Assembly (NCBI RefSeq): GCF_001368815.1
Contig: NZ_CTEI01000001.1
Span: 1,426,001 to 1,490,000, forward strand
Length of the DNA: 64,000 nt
Source of the DNA: Paraliobacillus sp. PM-2
Lineage (GTDB): Bacteria; Bacillota; Bacilli; Bacillales; Amphibacillaceae
Reading direction: 5' to 3'
Shown piece by piece: positions 56,493-64,000 of this stretch. Under the pieces are notes generated by a model. That model saw only the letters and a program-made list of their open reading frames with translations. It made no database searches and had not been told where the DNA came from. Both the position numbers and the translations under genes were made by a program. Every line of letters begins with the position of its first letter. The first letter of the stretch is position 1.

Positions 56493-56510
56493 TATCTTGA
56501 ATTTGAGATA
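56493..56510. promoter_or_regulatory. MhqR-type operator, distal
   Basis: TATCTTGAATTTGAGATA matches the recalled MhqR box at 16 of 18 positions, about 210 bp upstream of the dioxygenase start. A second box this far up could serve another promoter or looping. Confidence 0.7.
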
Positions 56511-56606
56511 ATTTTATATTATTAAAGTACTTCTGTCAATTTCTAATAATGATGGGTTGGATGGATTTGTTATCCTCAGAGATATCAAATGCTCAGTATT
56601 GTTTTG

Positions 56607-56786
56607 TCACGCTTTTAATCCTTTCGTAAATGATTTAGTAATTAATTGTGGCCTAGTAATTGCACTTCCAACTACAACAGACCAGGCACCAATCTCCAAC
56701 ATTCTTCTAGCCTGCTCCGGTGTCTGAATTCGCCCTTCGGCAATTACAGGAATAGATGTATTTTCAACCAAGTATTCTACAGGACG
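56607..56786 (-). pseudogene. nanE: nanE remnant: C-terminal 59 codons of N-acetylmannosamine-6-phosphate 2-epimerase
   Basis: The minus strand encodes [20 protein letters not shown], then [26 protein letters not shown] and QLITKSF before a stop. IAEGRI.TPEQA and [14 protein letters not shown] are the conserved C-terminal phosphate-binding motifs of NanE, the sialic acid pathway epimerase. A stop codon directly precedes the fragment and the first 160 or so residues are absent. Upstream (56787-56905) is a different open stretch (REEIVTYDTYEEFRSYQ...) that does not belong to NanE and that I do not recognise, so the junction looks like a deletion scar. Confidence 0.85.
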
Positions 56787-56928
56787 TTAAAAAGGGAAAG
56801 AAATGATTTCGTTAGTAATGGTTAAATCTGAAGACTGATATGAACGAAACTCCTCATAAGTATCATAAGTAACTATTTCTTCCCTTTTTGAAATTTTAAA
56901 ATTCTAGTGGCTTTCATTCGCGTTTCAA

Positions 56929-57561
56929 TCAGACATGCTGTTCATTAATCTTTTTCTCCACACTGATAAATGCTGCAATAGCTATTCGCATAAGTATATA
57001 GGTGAATACACTAATTCCGATAAAAGGAAGTAAAACTGGAACCATATCGGTTAAAAACCAAAATCCAATAAAAGTGAGTACCATAAGTAAGACATGTAAC
57101 GGATTTGATATTGACATAACTAGTGCATGCTTAACTACTTCTGGAATGCTAATATTAAAGTGAACATAAACCGGAATGATAAAGAGCAGTGTCATTAAAA
57201 ATAATAGAATAAAGGTAAAAGTAATCACTACTAACACAATTGAAGTAATTCCACCAATAGCACTAAACAAGTTCATATAATATATAAAACTTGCTCCTAC
57301 TAAACCAAGACCAAAGCCTAATCCATTTGCTTTCAGAAAGTTTTCTTTATAAGTTTGAAAAAAAGTTTTTCCTACAGCGAAATCCTGTCCTAAAACCCAC
57401 TTTCGATTAATCGCAAACATTGCAAATGTAGCAGGAAATATACCACCTATAACAAGTCCAAGCAAAGTACCTAACACCCATAAGATTTGAACGTGCAACA
57501 TTTTTGTTATCCATTCCATAAACTGCATTAACTTACTATCGCTACTAAAAATTGAATTCAT
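56929..57561 (-). CDS. DUF624 membrane protein, YesL-like
   Basis: The 210-residue membrane protein has about five hydrophobic helices and the DUF624 start pattern (short N-terminus, then WITKMLHVQILWVLGTLLGLVIGGIFPATFAMF). YesL-like proteins sit beside LplABC-type sugar importers and glycosidases in Bacillus; their role is not established, perhaps transporter assembly or regulation. The frame extends to 57609, but AAAGGATGGTGTAAAA precedes the ATG at 57561. It follows the BNR-repeat gene by about 60 bp, so it is probably the last gene of the sialoside unit. Confidence 0.85.
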   Translation of the reverse strand: MNSIFSSDSKLMQFMEWITKMLHVQILWVLGTLLGLVIGGIFPATFAMFAINRKWVLGQDFAVGKTFFQTYKENFLKANGLGFGLGLVGASFIYYMNLFSAIGGITSIVLVVITFTFILLFLMTLLFIIPVYVHFNISIPEVVKHALVMSISNPLHVLLMVLTFIGFWFLTDMVPVLLPFIGISVFTYILMRIAIAAFISVEKKINEQHV

Positions 57562-57623
57562 TTTTACACCATCCTTTATGTTCCAACACCTGCTGATTCT
57601 TAATTTCATAAATCAAAACTAGG

Positions 57624-58703
57624 TTATGAATGTACAAAAACATCCTCTGTAAAACTATATCCCCGTATTTGACAGTTGTTTGAGTCATCAGAAAGATACT
57701 GAACGACATAGATTTCCCCATCATCAAACTGTACCCAACCAGAATAGCCATTATCAGCTACTGGTGAAGGATCATAATCAATCGGAAGAACTCGGATAAA
57801 TTGCTTATTACGTTCTATTTCTAGTGCAGCATCCTGATCGAACCAAGCTGCAAAGAAGTTCTGAGTCGTACCATATCCTGTCGGTCCACCAGGGTAAAAG
57901 CGATACGTAATCATAATCTTGCCACTCTGTAATAAACGTGCAACAGGTCTTTGGCATCCTGGAATAGGCATACGATACGGACCTTCCCATGTCTTTCCAT
58001 TATCTTTTGATATTGCCTTATAACAATCCCATCCTTCGCCGGTATTTTCCCTAAGAAATGCAACTAAAAATTCGTCTGGTAGCTCAAGAATCGATACCTC
58101 ACACAAATTCAACCCCTCAACACTTGCCAAAGTAATCGGACCAAGCCAATCCTTACCCTGATTGTCTGTAAACCAAAGCATTTGTTCTAAGCAGCCATGG
58201 TCCTTACTTTTTCGATGTGCAGATAATAGCCATCGACCAGATTTCAATTCACAAAGGGTATCAGGAACGATTCCTTTTACTGGCGTTTCGATTGGTTCCG
58301 TCCAATTATTACCTTCTGGATCTCCAATGTATAAATAAGTTAATGCTTCATGAAAAAAACCTTTACGATAATCCTCATTAAAATAGATTTTATTCATTGC
58401 AATAACTAATCGACCATCTGATAATCTTGAGATACTTGGACAATCATAGAAATAATTTTTACCTGTTGTTCCCTCTGTTAAATCCCGCTTTTCACTCCAT
58501 GTTCTACCACGGTCATCGCTTGTCTGATATACCACTTTCGTAAACTTGCGATCTAAATGACTATTACATTCAACAAAAACACATATAAGTCGACTGTTTC
58601 CTGTTAATACAAGCGATGGAAAAGCTTCATAAATAGTATCATCTTTACTAACTACAAATTTATTTATTATTTTAGCTCCCTCTTTTCTTTTAATAATTTC
58701 CAT
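57624..58703 (-). CDS. Sialidase-superfamily (BNR-repeat) protein, cytoplasmic, non-canonical
   Basis: The 359-residue protein has no signal peptide and shows three Asp boxes of the six-bladed propeller fold: SDDRGRTW, TDNQGKDW and SKDNGKTW. The usual FRIP/YRIP motif carrying the first active-site Arg is absent; that position reads IYEAFPSLVL. It may be an exo-acting sialidase relative with another substrate, or a hydrolase with a different active site. AGGGAG occurs 20 bases into the frame and no clear ribosome site precedes the ATG, so the true start could be slightly downstream. Downstream of the GH33 gene by about 300 bp and just upstream of the DUF624 gene. Confidence 0.8.
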   Translation of the reverse strand: MEIIKRKEGAKIINKFVVSKDDTIYEAFPSLVLTGNSRLICVFVECNSHLDRKFTKVVYQTSDDRGRTWSEKRDLTEGTTGKNYFYDCPSISRLSDGRLVIAMNKIYFNEDYRKGFFHEALTYLYIGDPEGNNWTEPIETPVKGIVPDTLCELKSGRWLLSAHRKSKDHGCLEQMLWFTDNQGKDWLGPITLASVEGLNLCEVSILELPDEFLVAFLRENTGEGWDCYKAISKDNGKTWEGPYRMPIPGCQRPVARLLQSGKIMITYRFYPGGPTGYGTTQNFFAAWFDQDAALEIERNKQFIRVLPIDYDPSPVADNGYSGWVQFDDGEIYVVQYLSDDSNNCQIRGYSFTEDVFVHS

Positions 58704-58999
58704 CCAAAAGAGATAGGAAAATTAACTTTTTTAAGTTTATTTAGGTGCTGAATATTATTAATAGAGATCTGTATGTTAGCTTTTTTTATGAATAATCTGA
58801 ATAAATCCAATCAACGCTGCCTTGAAAGTATGTTCTGATAATGTATCATCTTTGCATTATATTAATACCTGGGTATAATGCAATGAAATCAGGTGATATT
58901 CCGCGAAACATATTTTCTGACAAATAAAATTGCTTCATGGTTTATCACCCCATTCTCATTAGGAGTTGTATTACACTTGCACTATTTTGAAAATTAGCC
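58704..58999. other. 296-bp spacer between the two BNR-repeat genes
   Basis: The minus strand has a 30-codon frame (MKQFYLSENMFRGISPDFIALYPGINIMQR) and then a short open stretch (HTFKAALIGFIQII) in another frame, which looks like a decayed gene, but I do not recognise it. No clear terminator was seen. Confidence 0.4.
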
Positions 59000-60352
59000 T
59001 TATGATTTAAGCCATTCAAGATTAAACGCTATAAACTTAATTATAATACTGTCATCATCATGTGAACTTTTCTCATATAAGAGACCAACTTCCCCATTAG
59101 AAAATACAGTAAGACATGAATAAATAAATCCAGTCGGTTCGATTTGTTTTGCGTACGGCCATGTTTTGCCACCATCTTCGCTAAGTCGAACGGTTCCTTT
59201 TGTACGGTATTGTTCATCTGCTGGATTAGAAAATAGCAATCTCGTTTTCCCATCCTCTTGATCTGGATATTTAAGAATAGAAGATTGACAAGTAGGATCA
59301 ATTAGCTCATCATGGTAGCTAACATCAGACCAAGTATTACCACCATCTTTACTTACTGCTAATGCAATACGTTGTTTTCCTGAGTGATTTCTCATATAAA
59401 CATGGATATCCCCATTTGGCATTTCAACAATTTGTGATTCAGTTAGATCTGAATTTTTCTCAGACAATGTCTCCGCATCAAGCGTAACTCCATTGAATGC
59501 TCTTCCATCATTTGGGGACTCACTACGTTTCCATGTCACCCCGTGATCGTCACTATAAATAAGTGCACATGACATCTTTCTATGTTTATTAGAATAGTAA
59601 ATTGGAAAGAGTAACCTACCTTTATGCTTCCCCTCTTTTAACTGCAAGCCTCGGCCTGGTCCTGCACCAATAAATGCCATCCACGGCTCTTTTACTTGGG
59701 TATTTAAATCGATTGGATCAGACCATGTCAATCCATCATCATCACTTCGAATTATTTGTAAAAAAGATGTCCTCGCTTCAAGCAGTGATTCATTCATGTC
59801 AACCCCTTGTTTTAGGAATATGTTCCCTTTTTGTACACCGTTTACAAATACATTTCCTTTGCTATCTACTAAATAGGATGTTTCCATTTCTAAGGAATCG
59901 TACACTTTTCCCTTTTCATCGAGATAATATTCATTATGATCTACGTCATACAAGACCCTTCTACCTTTATTATCAAACCCTATACCTGTATCACTATTCC
60001 ATAGTCCTACCCCACCTGGTGTGTGACACACAGTTAGCCATATGGTACCTGTTTCTTCATCTTGTAATAAAGCTGTGTCAATCGCAGCAGCTCCATCTAA
60101 ACCCTCTCCAGGATATGCCACTAACTTTTGAATCGAACTCCAATTTTCACCATTATCTAAACTTCTACGTATTGCAGTTTCAATTTTATTCGGGTTATCT
60201 CGTGAATCTACAATTCTAGCATCAATGCTGGCTATAATTGCTCCTGTTTTAGTTGTAATCATGGAAGGAATCCGATAAGCCATAGAACCAGCAAGACGCG
60301 GATAGAATAAGTCAATCGGATCTGTTATTCCATTTTTCAGCTTCGTTTCCAT
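59000..60352 (-). CDS. GH33 exo-alpha-sialidase without signal peptide
   Basis: This enzyme should hydrolyse terminal sialic acid from oligosaccharides, in the cytoplasm since the protein starts METKLKNGITDP with no secretion signal, lipobox or membrane segment. The 450-residue propeller carries five Asp boxes (SLDNGENW, SDDDGLTW, SDDHGVTW, SKDGGNTW, SEDGGKTW), the YRIP motif with Arg27, the acid/base candidate Asp44 in SIDARI, the Glu of LTESQIVEM, a second Arg in YMRNHSG, the third Arg in GTVRLSEDG and the nucleophile Tyr in FIYSCL. It lies 94 bp after the solute-binding protein gene of the importer, separated by a hairpin. Its location with the transporter argues for intracellular trimming of imported sialosides. 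Confidence 0.88.
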   Translation of the reverse strand: METKLKNGITDPIDLFYPRLAGSMAYRIPSMITTKTGAIIASIDARIVDSRDNPNKIETAIRRSLDNGENWSSIQKLVAYPGEGLDGAAAIDTALLQDEETGTIWLTVCHTPGGVGLWNSDTGIGFDNKGRRVLYDVDHNEYYLDEKGKVYDSLEMETSYLVDSKGNVFVNGVQKGNIFLKQGVDMNESLLEARTSFLQIIRSDDDGLTWSDPIDLNTQVKEPWMAFIGAGPGRGLQLKEGKHKGRLLFPIYYSNKHRKMSCALIYSDDHGVTWKRSESPNDGRAFNGVTLDAETLSEKNSDLTESQIVEMPNGDIHVYMRNHSGKQRIALAVSKDGGNTWSDVSYHDELIDPTCQSSILKYPDQEDGKTRLLFSNPADEQYRTKGTVRLSEDGGKTWPYAKQIEPTGFIYSCLTVFSNGEVGLLYEKSSHDDDSIIIKFIAFNLEWLKS

Positions 60353-60398
60353 ACGCTACACCTCTTTATATAAAATTTATATATATTTAAAAATAGGA

Positions 60399-60434
60399 GA
60401 GATTTATAAGCCCACCATTGTGCTTATAAATCTC
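60399..60434 (-). terminator. Intra-operon hairpin after the solute-binding protein gene
   Basis: A perfect 13-bp stem (GAGATTTATAAGC with GCTTATAAATCTC) around a 10-base loop lies 12 bp past the stop at 60446, followed on the minus strand by CTATTTTTAAAT. It may end most transcripts, or stabilise the 3' end so that the binding protein is made in excess over the sialidase. Confidence 0.7.
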
Positions 60435-60445
60435 CCATAGAATTC

Positions 60446-62140
60446 TTACTGTGCTAACAAGTCTTCTACTTTTGGCGCTTTTTCAAGCTCATCTAAGATC
60501 TCTTGCCCACCATTATTTAACCAATTCTCTACATAACCATCCCACTCTTCATCGATGTCTATTTCTCCAACAATGGCACGCATCCGGAATTCGTCTACGA
60601 TTGTGTTTAACTGCCCGCTATATCGTTTGTCTAGTTCCATACCATTTGTTTCATTAAATAGGTCATAGCGATATGGTCTAATTGCCATTTTCTCTACCAC
60701 TTCTGGCTTAGCAAAGAATTTCTCCATTAATTTAAATGTATATTCTGATGTTAACCATTTCAAACGTTCACCAGGATATGTCCTAAAGTTATATGCCCAG
60801 AATCCCATATCGCCTTCTTCTGCTGGATATTCAGGTTTTGTAAGAATAGCTGATTCATTTGGTTCGCCTTGCCATTCAGAATGTTTACCGACTTCACCAT
60901 ATAATGTCCATCGCGCTTCATCATCATGGTTAATATAATCAAAAATTTGCAAAATTCTTGCTAATTCTTCGTCTGTTACTTCATTAGAAATATGATATGC
61001 ATCACCTAGTAATGTTACTGGCATCCATGCGCCTTGACCTTGTTCTCCATCTGGACCAATTTCAGGTGCTGTAACAAGGATTTTAACATCTTCATCTGCT
61101 GCAACTAGATTTTGTGGGGCACGTGCCTTCGTCCAATCTTCCATTGCTACATAAGAACGTTGTGCAGTGAAATACCCAGTATTCCCAACTTTATATTTTT
61201 CCCATGCTTTTTCTACATCTAATGTTGTCCACTCTGGATCGACAACCCCCATATCGTACCATTTTGCTAATAGCTTCAAACCTTCTTTGTATCGGTTAGA
61301 AATTTCTGCTGCTTTTAACTCTCCATCTTCCATTAAGTTATACCCAGCAGCAACACCGTGTGCACCCATAAGTGTATTCATCCAATGCAACTGGTTGTTA
61401 TAAGGTAATAAGCCATACGTATCGTTTTTACCATTTCCATCAGGGTCATTAAACGTAAATGCGTGTAAAATCTCTTCAACTTCTTCTGTTGTATATGCCT
61501 CATCAGTAAAGTAGATTCGCTCGAGTCCACCTTCCGGTCCAACTGGCTCTATTTCACCCGGGGGTTCAATACCTAAATTTTCCAACCAATCTAATCGGAA
61601 TGTTGGCGCCCATAAAATCCCCCTGGTATGTGACTGTAAACCAGTTAAAGCAAGATACTCATCTTCTGTATCTTCGGCTATATTCATCTGCCAACCTGGT
61701 GGGTTTTCATCAAGCATTTTCGAGTAACGTGGTGCATACGTTTCAATCATTTCTTTTGGTATTGTTCTTGTTACTCCGCCATCAAACATTTCTTTTGAGG
61801 TTAACGTACCTGATGTGAAAGAAAATGTATCTGGTACATCCCCAGAAGCAATAGCAAGAGATACTTCATCGGCATTCCATGTGTCAATTTTAGTATTTAC
61901 AATTTTTACATTAAACTTTTCTTCTATCTTTTGTTGTACCCAGTTGTCATCTTTAATGTCACCTTGTGTCCAAGAACCTGATAAATTAAGTGTGAGTTCT
62001 TTTGAAAAATCACCTACTTCTGGTAATTCGTCTGCAGTATCTGACTCTGAACTACTTTCGGTGCTATCATTACTACAAGCAACTAAACTAAAGGTGACAA
62101 ACATAGTGATGAATAAAAATAAAAATTTACTATTCTTCAT
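60446..62140 (-). CDS. Extracellular solute-binding lipoprotein, LplA/YtcQ type
   Basis: This is the substrate-binding protein of a CUT1 oligosaccharide importer, 564 residues, the long form seen with LplBC permeases. The signal peptide ends in the lipobox SLVAC with Cys22 for lipid anchoring, followed by a Ser/Asp/Glu-rich linker. The body has the two-lobed SBP1 pattern, with DTFSFTSGTL and DPDGNGKNDTYGLLPY visible. GGGAGG lies 9 bases before the ATG. It follows the two permease genes by 22 bp, and is followed by the GH33 sialidase, so a sialylated oligosaccharide is a likely ligand, though this is inferred from context only. Confidence 0.9.
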   Translation of the reverse strand: MKNSKFLFLFITMFVTFSLVACSNDSTESSSESDTADELPEVGDFSKELTLNLSGSWTQGDIKDDNWVQQKIEEKFNVKIVNTKIDTWNADEVSLAIASGDVPDTFSFTSGTLTSKEMFDGGVTRTIPKEMIETYAPRYSKMLDENPPGWQMNIAEDTEDEYLALTGLQSHTRGILWAPTFRLDWLENLGIEPPGEIEPVGPEGGLERIYFTDEAYTTEEVEEILHAFTFNDPDGNGKNDTYGLLPYNNQLHWMNTLMGAHGVAAGYNLMEDGELKAAEISNRYKEGLKLLAKWYDMGVVDPEWTTLDVEKAWEKYKVGNTGYFTAQRSYVAMEDWTKARAPQNLVAADEDVKILVTAPEIGPDGEQGQGAWMPVTLLGDAYHISNEVTDEELARILQIFDYINHDDEARWTLYGEVGKHSEWQGEPNESAILTKPEYPAEEGDMGFWAYNFRTYPGERLKWLTSEYTFKLMEKFFAKPEVVEKMAIRPYRYDLFNETNGMELDKRYSGQLNTIVDEFRMRAIVGEIDIDEEWDGYVENWLNNGGQEILDELEKAPKVEDLLAQ

Positions 62141-62163
62141 GTGTTATTTCCTCCCTTTTATTA

Positions 62164-63042
62164 TTATCCTTTTAACGAACCAATCATAATACCCTTAATA
62201 AAGTACTTTTGTGCAAATGGATACACTAGTACGATTGGTCCAATTGAAACCATGACAGTTGCTGCACGTACGTTACTTAGTAATAATTCAGTATTTTGAC
62301 CTGTCCCTGAAACTTGGGCGGCTTCTGCTGTTGGTGCAACATCAATCAGCATGTTTCGCACAACCGTTTGTAGTACTTCTTTAGTATCATCTTGGATATA
62401 TACCATGGCATGGAACCATTCATTCCAGTGGAATACAGCTGCCCACAATGCAATGGTTACTATAACTGGCTTAGATAAAGGAATAATTATTTTCCACAAA
62501 ATAGTGAAATAATTAGCCCCATCCATCAATGCCGATTCTTCTAATCCTTTATCAATTGTCATAAAGTAATTACGCATAATTATAATGTTAAACACATTGA
62601 CAGCTGTCGGTAATATTAATGCTAACCGTGAATCTAGTAACCCTAAATTTTTGATTAGTAAGTAGTCAGGTATAATGCCACCAGAGAAGAACATCGCAAT
62701 TAGGAATATAATTGTAAGCGTATTACGATAAGGAAGATCTCTTCTGGATAGTGGATAAGCTGCAAGTATCGTAAGTGTAACAATCAGTATTGTACCTACT
62801 ACTGTTCGAAAAATCGTGTTTAAATAAGCAATCCCCACATCACTGTAATTAAAAATATATTCATAAGCAACAACTGTCCAATTTTCCGGCCACAGATTCA
62901 TACCTAAGTTTGATGCTTGTTCAGCGTCCGAGAAAGACAGTGTAAATGTATTCCAAAAGGGATATAAAACAGCAATTGAAAATAAGATAAGCCCGATTAT
63001 ATTTAAGGTTTCAAAAAGTGATAATTTCTTTTTATTTGCCAT
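62164..63042 (-). CDS. Oligosaccharide ABC permease, LplC/YtcP type
   Basis: This is an inner-membrane permease subunit, 292 residues, six helices, with the EAA-loop EESALMDGANYFTILWKIIIPLSKP near residues 170-194 for ATPase docking. The C-terminus ends QKYFIKGIMIGSLKG, a hallmark of this permease branch. AAGGAGG lies 11 bases before the ATG and 18 bp separate it from the preceding permease gene. The ATPase is not in the window and is presumably a shared MsmX-type protein. Confidence 0.93.
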   Translation of the reverse strand: MANKKKLSLFETLNIIGLILFSIAVLYPFWNTFTLSFSDAEQASNLGMNLWPENWTVVAYEYIFNYSDVGIAYLNTIFRTVVGTILIVTLTILAAYPLSRRDLPYRNTLTIIFLIAMFFSGGIIPDYLLIKNLGLLDSRLALILPTAVNVFNIIIMRNYFMTIDKGLEESALMDGANYFTILWKIIIPLSKPVIVTIALWAAVFHWNEWFHAMVYIQDDTKEVLQTVVRNMLIDVAPTAEAAQVSGTGQNTELLLSNVRAATVMVSIGPIVLVYPFAQKYFIKGIMIGSLKG

Positions 63043-63060
63043 TTTAAAAAAACCTCCTTC

Positions 63061-63972
63061 CTACCATATTCCATGTTCACTACGCTTGCGGATAATTGCA
63101 TTAGAACCGACAATTAGCAAAACACCAATGATGTTCTTAAACAATCCAACCGCAGTTGCATAATCTAATTGGAATTGTTCTAGACCAGCTCGGTATACAT
63201 ACGTATCTATGATGTCGGCTACTTCATATACCATCGGATTGTAAAGGTTTAAAACTTGGTCAAAACCTGCATTTAGCATGCTACCAAGTCTTAGAATAAA
63301 TAACACAATAATCATTGGCATAATTGAAGGTATAGTAATGTGTATCATTTTGTGAAATCTGTTTGCTCCATCCATCTCTGCTGCTTCATATAAACCTGGG
63401 TCAATCGATGACATCGTAGCCAGATATATGATTGCCGCATACCCTATCTCTTTCCAGATATCAGTTCCAATTAAAATTGGAATGAATGCACTTTTGCTCG
63501 CTAGGAAATGAATTGGCTCTACACCAAAAAGAGTAATAAAGAAATTAACAATTCCTCTTTCAGGTGAAAAGACTTCCACAATCATTGAAGAAAGTATTAC
63601 CCAAGACATAAAGTGAGGTAAATAAGAGATAGACTGCGTAACCTTCTTAAAATTCATCTGTCTTACTTCATTTAATAATAGCGCAAATATAATTGGCGCC
63701 GGGAACGAAATAATAATTTTTAATAAACTAATGATAATCGTATTTCGTAATGCGCGTAAGAATAAAAAGTCATCAAACATTCTTGTGAAATGTTCAAAAC
63801 CATTCCATGGACTTCCCCATATGCCAAGTCCAGGTGAAAAATCTTTAAAAGCAATCAAAATACCATACATTGGTCCGTAGCTAAAAATAGCCAACATAAT
63901 CATTGGTACTACTAACATGATATAAAATGCTTTGTTCTTTTTAACCTCTTTCCATTTTGTATCCGCTTTCAT
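63061..63972 (-). CDS. Oligosaccharide ABC permease, LplB/YteP type
   Basis: This is the partner permease subunit, 303 residues, six helices, with GPMYGILIAFKDFSP near residue 33 and the EAA-loop YEAAEMDGANRFHKMIHITIPSI near residues 200-222. The ATG at 63972 has no convincing ribosome site in the 28 bases left in the window, so the start could be reconsidered with more sequence; homologues start at about this point. It opens the visible part of the unit permease-permease-binding protein-sialidase-BNR protein-DUF624 protein, all read leftward. Confidence 0.9.
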   Translation of the reverse strand: MKADTKWKEVKKNKAFYIMLVVPMIMLAIFSYGPMYGILIAFKDFSPGLGIWGSPWNGFEHFTRMFDDFLFLRALRNTIIISLLKIIISFPAPIIFALLLNEVRQMNFKKVTQSISYLPHFMSWVILSSMIVEVFSPERGIVNFFITLFGVEPIHFLASKSAFIPILIGTDIWKEIGYAAIIYLATMSSIDPGLYEAAEMDGANRFHKMIHITIPSIMPMIIVLFILRLGSMLNAGFDQVLNLYNPMVYEVADIIDTYVYRAGLEQFQLDYATAVGLFKNIIGVLLIVGSNAIIRKRSEHGIW

Positions 63973-64000
63973 TAATGTGTTTAGTGGTGAATACTTTTTT

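Noticed and set aside
56787-56905. Open stretch upstream of the nanE remnant (REEIVTYDTYEEF...)
   Set aside because: It looks like the C-terminal tail of some lost gene, but I could not assign a family and do not list it as a gene.
1-64000. tRNA, rRNA, riboswitch or T-box structures
   Set aside because: No conserved tRNA arms, rRNA segments or T-box core were seen on either strand by reading; short or degenerate ones could be missed without a covariance search.

Overview
The window is a low-GC Firmicutes segment that looks like a spore-forming, probably salt-tolerant Bacillaceae (Gracilibacillus, Oceanobacillus or Virgibacillus type). The signs are AT-rich DNA, strong GGAGG ribosome sites with many TTG/GTG starts, a yhaO-yhaN pair, an mhqED-type pair with MhqR-like operators, a DUF2642 spore-coat-type protein and class-D-type sorting signals. 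The genus is an inference. No rRNA, tRNA or CRISPR was seen.

Layout. Positions 1-2.2 kb hold two sugar ABC permeases (one cut by the window edge) divergent from an AraC-type regulator. From 2.3 to 4.1 kb lie a DUF3267 putative membrane protease and a ChrA-type chromate transporter. From 4.4 to 40.9 kb is the main feature: eight very large secreted, wall-anchored proteins for host-type glycan attack. They are an M60 mucinase-type peptidase (plus strand) and, on the minus strand, a tandem SGNH esterase with sialic-acid-binding-type lectin modules, a GH51-like plus GH16 two-enzyme protein, a GH123-like (DUF4091) protein, a clan GH-D (GH36-like) protein, a GH31 protein carrying both dockerin-like and cohesin-like modules, a GH20 hexosaminidase, and a non-catalytic CBM40/NPCBM stalk protein. 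Seven of the eight carry FIVAR spacer repeats (the M60 protein has an acidic wall-spanning stretch instead), and all end in LPxT-[A/S/N]-T followed by a membrane helix. From 41 to 46 kb are a cytosine-deaminase-like amidohydrolase, a nucleobase permease, a small hypothetical protein and an M20 N-carbamoyl/ureido hydrolase. From 45.9 to 47.1 kb is an internally deleted ISL3 element with a perfect 8-bp target duplication. From 47 to 56.3 kb lie yhaN, yhaO, a lactate permease, a DUF2642 protein, a glycerate kinase remnant and mhqD/mhqE. From 56.6 kb to the end is a sialic-acid unit: a nanE remnant, a DUF624 protein, two signal-less BNR/sialidase proteins and an LplABC-type ABC importer.

How it fits together (inference). 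Wall-bound enzymes would cut mucin-type O-glycans: the peptidase on the protein core, esterase and lectins on sialylated/acetylated caps, GH20/GH16/GH123 on beta-linked GalNAc/GlcNAc/Gal chains, and GH31/GH36 on alpha-GalNAc/Gal. Released oligosaccharides would be imported by the two CUT1 transporters, and sialylated ones trimmed inside the cell by the GH33 enzyme. Each large gene has its own terminator and leader, so this is a regulon of monocistronic genes rather than an operon. Cre-like sites near three promoters suggest CcpA control. The nanE gene next to the sialidases is broken, so sialic acid catabolism must be completed elsewhere or has been lost.
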